28,599 nt of DNA from Gammaproteobacteria bacterium (GTDB taxonomy: Bacteria; Pseudomonadota; Gammaproteobacteria; DSM-16500): contig JAJONP010000021.1 of the NCBI GenBank assembly GCA_021323555.1, positions 1 to 28,599 on the forward strand, read 5' to 3'. Position 1 is the stretch's first letter, and each line of letters starts with the position of its first letter. Of the stretch, positions 26,216 through 28,599 are shown piece by piece. Position numbers and translations under genes: made by a program. The notes beneath the pieces were generated by a model that was not told the DNA's origin, did no database searches, and worked only from the letters and a program-made list of their open reading frames with translations.

Positions 26216-26548
26216 CTAACCAAGAGCTATACTTAAATGAGCGGGCATTTTACGATTTTTTGGCCTTGCGTGAACAAAAATCTCAACGTCTTGATCCAGC
26301 TTATTTAAAAATTCTATGAGTCTTTCTATAGAAAATTCTTTAAGCCGCCCATTTGCAAGAGCAGATATTTTGGGCTGGTTAATTCCCAAAATTTTTGCCG
26401 CTTGCGCCTGTTTTAGGTTTCTTTTCGCAATAAGCTCGTTAATTTTCATAGCCAATTTTACTTTAGCCAAACGCTCTTTTGCATCAGGAAAGCCTAAATC
26501 AGAAAATACATTGCCACTGCTATCAATGACATGGGTTTTTGGAGTCAT
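26216..26548 (-). CDS. HigA-like antitoxin, XRE-family HTH
   Basis: A 110-residue DNA-binding protein, second gene of a HigBA-type toxin-antitoxin module. The helix-turn-helix lies near residues 45-70: LKQAQAAKILGINQPKISAL followed by ANGRLKEFS, with Q and P/K at the usual recognition positions. The C-terminal tail (FLNKLDQDVEIFVHARPKNR) is typical of this antitoxin subgroup. It should bind the toxin and repress their shared promoter. ATG 26548 was chosen because GAGGTGG lies five bases before it; an in-frame GTG at 26557 is the alternative. It overlaps the toxin gene by 26 bases. Confidence 0.87.
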   Translation of the reverse strand: MTPKTHVIDSSGNVFSDLGFPDAKERLAKVKLAMKINELIAKRNLKQAQAAKILGINQPKISALANGRLKEFSIERLIEFLNKLDQDVEIFVHARPKNRKMPAHLSIALG

Positions 26549-26903
26549 AAGTACCACCTCTTTTCAGTGAATATTGAGCTTCTTTCAATCGTTGTTTGAT
26601 TAAATCAATTTCCTTTTTAGGTGTAGCAATACCATTTTTTGCCTTTTTTTGAAAACAGTGCAAAACATAAATGGCGCCTCCCAGTTTGACGGCATAGACA
26701 GCTCGATAAGTATTGGTATCAAAATTACAGACAATTTCCATTACACCAGAACCGATACTTGATAATGGTTTTGCGTTTTGTGGTTTTATCCCTTCTTGCA
26801 CTTGGTGTAATGCATACCCAATCATATCAGTCACCTCTTCAGGAAATTCTTTTAAATCTTCTAGTGCAGAGCCAACCCACTTTAATTTTTTAATTTCTTT
26901 CAT
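26523..26903 (-). CDS. HigB/RelE-type toxin, phage Gp49-like family
   Basis: A 126-residue protein of the Gp49-like/DUF891 branch of the RelE superfamily. Characteristic segments are KWVGSALEDLKEFPEEV, KPLSSIGSGVMEIV, NTYRAVYAVKLGGAIYVLHC and FQKKAKNGIATPKKEIDLI. Family members are ribosome-dependent mRNA interferases. The toxin precedes the antitoxin, the HigBA order. No ribosome binding site is seen before the ATG, so weak or leaderless translation is possible. The 15-residue tail after EAQYSLKRG is longer than expected and overlaps the antitoxin start. The module lies between parC and a relic of the parC 3' end. Confidence 0.87.
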   Translation of the reverse strand: MKEIKKLKWVGSALEDLKEFPEEVTDMIGYALHQVQEGIKPQNAKPLSSIGSGVMEIVCNFDTNTYRAVYAVKLGGAIYVLHCFQKKAKNGIATPKKEIDLIKQRLKEAQYSLKRGGTYDSKNPCH

Positions 26904-26911
26904 GGTTAGTA

Positions 26912-26940
26912 TATCCTATTTTTGGGATACCTCTATAGTA
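26912..26940 (-). promoter_or_regulatory. Candidate higBA promoter and operator
   Basis: TATCC (26912-26916) and GGATA (26925-26929) form an inverted repeat with an 8-base centre just before the toxin ATG. On the minus strand TACTAT (26935-26940) could be the -10 box, putting initiation on the operator. The -35 match is poor. Antitoxin binding here would give the usual self-repression. Confidence 0.35.
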
Positions 26941-26945
26941 TTTTG

Positions 26946-27035
26946 GAGAAATTCCAGCATGAACCAGGGGAAAAGAATAGGCGCAGCAAATTATTTTATA
27001 CGTTGCAGAAAGTAGAGGTGTTAGCGGTTAATTGA
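26946..27035 (+). pseudogene. Diverged duplicate of the parC 3' end
   Basis: In one frame the bases read EKFQHEPGEKNRRSKLFY and TLQKVEVLAVN, then TGA. The parC C-terminus reads [18 protein letters not shown] and [12 protein letters not shown], then TGA. QH, GE, RR, KL and QKVEVLA align with one residue gap. The DNA also matches (AGAGGTGTTAGC against GGAGGTGTTAGC), and similarity runs about 15 bases past the stop codon (TTTAATCT against TTTAACCT). No start or upstream parC sequence is present. This leaves higBA flanked by direct repeats of about 90 bases. Confidence 0.75.
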
Positions 27036-27159
27036 AAATTTAATCTGACAGGCTAATCTAGCTTTTTTAATACTTTAACTTTTAATTGTTTATTTGCAAA
27101 GCGATTATTGCGATAGTATAGTATGAAATTTTATGTATGTCATTAATTGGAGAAGCAGA

Positions 27160-27624
27160 ATGAAAAATTATTTGAAAATTACGGCTGCTTTACTAGCGGT
27201 TAGCACTGCCTCAATGGCGTTTGCAGAAGGTTACACATGCCCTACTTTAACTGCGAGTGATATCCAAAATACTATAAACAGTGGATATGTATTCCCAGAC
27301 AAGCAGTTTGGGTCGGAATTTTATTACGTGTTTGCTAATTATAAAAATGTTGATAATAAAACCTACGTGATAGCTATTGGCAAAATAGTGGGTAAAGATA
27401 TTACTGAAGCCCGAGAGAGAGCAAAGAAAATTGTGTCGACTGACGAAAAAAGCTTTGAGGGAATCTACTGGCCACAGTTAAAAGGCTGCCTCTATAACAA
27501 AATATGGGATGCTTCAATTATACCAGATTACCCGGTCGGAGCAGATAAAATCGTTGCATTAGTTGCCAAGGAGGACGATGGAGAACCATTAGTCGAACCA
27601 TCGAACTTATTTATGAAAAAATAA
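27160..27624 (+). CDS. Small exported protein of unknown function
   Basis: A 154-residue protein with a clear Sec signal peptide (KNYLKITAALLAVSTASMAF, then A, with cleavage expected before EGYTCP). The mature part of about 132 residues has two cysteines (C30 in TCPTL and C112 in LKGCLYN) that could form a disulfide. It is rich in aromatic residues, with YVFANYKN and YVIAIGKIVGKDITEARERA. I do not recognise the family. ATG 27160 was chosen because GGAGA lies a few bases upstream and the signal peptide starts there. It stands alone between two toxin-antitoxin modules and is followed by its own terminator. Confidence 0.75.
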   Translation: MKNYLKITAALLAVSTASMAFAEGYTCPTLTASDIQNTINSGYVFPDKQFGSEFYYVFANYKNVDNKTYVIAIGKIVGKDITEARERAKKIVSTDEKSFEGIYWPQLKGCLYNKIWDASIIPDYPVGADKIVALVAKEDDGEPLVEPSNLFMKK

Positions 27625-27651
27625 GGCGTTTAAGTTTTTGTTTTGATAAGT

Positions 27652-27680
27652 AGGGCTGGTATTAACTAGCCTTATTTTTT
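27652..27680 (+). terminator. Intrinsic terminator after the exported protein gene
   Basis: AGGGCTGGT and ACTAGCCTT form a 9-bp stem with two G-U pairs and a four-base loop, followed by ATTTTTT. It lies 28 bases past the stop codon at 27624. Confidence 0.7.
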
Positions 27681-27708
27681 GCTAATAAAATAATACTCAA
27701 AAATTTTG

Positions 27709-27762
27709 TAGACAAGCCAATGTGTTTCATTTATATATATATTACTTATTTATGATCGATCA
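27709..27762 (+). promoter_or_regulatory. Candidate vapBC promoter and palindromic operator
   Basis: TAGACA (27709-27714, 5/6) and TATATA (27732-27737, 4/6) are 17 bases apart. A perfect 10-bp palindrome, TGATCGATCA (27753-27762), lies in the leader just before the AAAGG ribosome binding site. It could be the VapB/VapC binding site, giving self-repression. Confidence 0.4.
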
Positions 27763-27777
27763 AAAAAAGGTAAGAAA

Positions 27778-27987
27778 ATGCAGCTTGCAACCATTTCATC
27801 CAAATTTCAAATTAGCGTGCCAAAAAAAATACGGGAGAAACTTGGTATTAAGCCGGGACAGCAATTCATCTTTGTGCTGAAGGGTGAATGCCTGGAGCTT
27901 GTTCCTAAGCGAAATATTAATGATATACGAGGTAGCTTAGCTCACGCTAACACAAAAAACATACGAGATAGAAGTGACCGCAAATGA
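27778..27987 (+). CDS. vapB: VapB-type antitoxin, AbrB/MazE fold
   Basis: A 69-residue antitoxin with the SpoVT/AbrB swapped-hairpin domain over its first 45 residues: TISSKFQISVPKKIREKLGI and KPGQQFIFVLKGECLELVPK. It binds operator DNA as a dimer, and its flexible basic tail (DIRGSLAHANTKN) is expected to block the VapC active site. AAAGG lies eight bases before the ATG. Its stop codon overlaps the vapC start (ATGA), so the two are translationally coupled. Confidence 0.9.
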   Translation: MQLATISSKFQISVPKKIREKLGIKPGQQFIFVLKGECLELVPKRNINDIRGSLAHANTKNIRDRSDRK

Positions 27988-28370
27988 AATATGTAGTTGA
28001 TACTTGTGGCTGGATTGAGTGGCTCACTGATAGTAGACTTTCCTCTTTATTTGAACCTTATCTGAAGCACCCTTCAAAACTCATCGTTCCAACACTCGTA
28101 CAATATGAATTATATAAGTGGGTATGTCGCGAAGAGAGCGCTACTTTTGCGCTTGAAGTGATTGGTATTACCGAAAACAGCGTAGTTATTCCATTAGATA
28201 CAGGTCTTGCATTATATGCAGCAGATATTTCGAAAGAACACAACTTATCTATGGCTGATGCTATTGTGTATGCCACAAGCAAAAATAATAATGCGGTGTT
28301 AGTTACTTCGGATAAACATTTTAAAAATATACCGAATGTTGAGTATTTTGAAAAAACGAAAACACGATAA
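27984..28370 (+). CDS. vapC: VapC-type PIN-domain ribonuclease toxin
   Basis: A 128-residue PIN-domain endoribonuclease. The acidic metal-binding residues are D6 (YVVDTCGWIEWL), E42 (PTLVQYELYKW), D92 (LSMADAIVYATS) and D110 (LVTSDKHF). This is a complete and apparently active site. Family members cut tRNA or rRNA and stop translation unless VapB binds them. It overlaps vapB by four bases. No similarity to the nearby NYN relic is implied beyond the shared PIN-like fold. Confidence 0.92.
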   Translation: MKYVVDTCGWIEWLTDSRLSSLFEPYLKHPSKLIVPTLVQYELYKWVCREESATFALEVIGITENSVVIPLDTGLALYAADISKEHNLSMADAIVYATSKNNNAVLVTSDKHFKNIPNVEYFEKTKTR

Positions 28371-28456
28371 AATATGCCTGTCGAATTTTCAAAATTAATA
28401 TAGATTCACGAGGTTTTTGCCTATGTTCAAAAATCCCGTGAACGCTGACAGATAAA

Positions 28457-28599
28457 TTAAGCCTCTACACTAACCTTGGCACCTGCTCCATGTTGCATTT
28501 CTTGTATATATTCTTTCGTGCTAAGAACAGTCGCATACATTGTTTGTAGTGCTGCTAAAAAAGCATGATGGACCGTTTGTGCTGGAACAAGGAGACTAT
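28457..28599 (-). CDS. C-terminal part of an unrecognised protein
   Basis: On the minus strand an open frame enters at the window edge and ends with TAA at 28457-28459. Its last 47 residues read SLLVPAQTVHHAFLAALQTM, then YATVLSTKEYIQEMQHGAGA and KVSVEA. It is helical in character, alanine- and glutamine-rich, and ends in a short flexible tail. The frame is open throughout while the other minus-strand frames contain stops. Too little is visible for a function. It is convergent with vapC across an 86-base gap in which I see no clear terminator. Confidence 0.5.
   Translation of the reverse strand, partial: SLLVPAQTVHHAFLAALQTMYATVLSTKEYIQEMQHGAGAKVSVEA

Noticed and set aside
1..28599. tRNA, rRNA or CRISPR array
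   Set aside because: No cloverleaf with a T-arm GTTCRA box, no rRNA-like stretch and no regularly spaced repeats were seen on either strand by eye.

Overview
The window is a 28.6 kb piece of an AT-rich gammaproteobacterial chromosome. The gene set is gammaproteobacterial (efp/epmB pair, tamA-tamB, ubiK, parE-parC, and rpmH-rnpA-yidD-yidC-mnmE). The AT richness, simplified gene neighbourhoods, decaying genes, two toxin-antitoxin modules and repeated AAA-ATPase/nuclease genes suggest a host-associated lineage, perhaps Legionellales/Coxiellaceae. That placement is inference, because no rRNA gene is present.

Left part (1-4.9 kb). The start of efp (minus strand) lies head to head with epmB, the enzyme that makes the beta-lysine used to modify EF-P. 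A 380-base gap follows. It holds a tight cluster of DnaA boxes and then a small ORF with six consecutive leucine codons, followed by mutually exclusive antiterminator and terminator hairpins, which looks like a leucine attenuator. The next genes are not leucine genes: a frameshifted NYN-domain gene, ybeY, an 89-residue stub holding only the C-terminal domain of CorC, and an FAD oxidoreductase. A palindromic repeat separates these from a convergent hsp20 gene that has a near-consensus sigma-32 promoter.

Middle part (4.9-13.2 kb). tamB and tamA (minus strand, overlapping by one base) encode an outer-membrane/periplasm translocation module with an unusually short TamB. Upstream of tamA is a REP-like palindrome, then a 45-residue lysine-rich ORF, an aldo/keto reductase, the first AAA-ATPase/PD-(D/E)XK gene, and folC on the minus strand.

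Core block (13.2-26.2 kb). A 350-base folC/rpmH gap carries two strong DnaA boxes next to an AT-rich tract and is a candidate oriC, although dnaA is not beside it. From a clear sigma-70 promoter runs a tightly packed cluster: rpmH, rnpA, yidD, yidC, mnmE and polA. It covers ribosome and RNase P assembly, membrane protein insertion, tRNA modification and DNA repair. A second, directly repeated copy of the AAA/nuclease gene follows, then ubiK, parE and parC (topoisomerase IV). ParC has Val at the quinolone-determining Ser position.

Right part (26.2-28.6 kb). This is an accessory tail. A HigBA-like toxin-antitoxin module sits between the parC stop codon and a diverged second copy of the parC 3' end, as expected if the module arrived with, or caused, a duplication of that end. 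After it come a small exported protein of unknown function, a VapBC module, and the 3' end of an unrecognised minus-strand gene.
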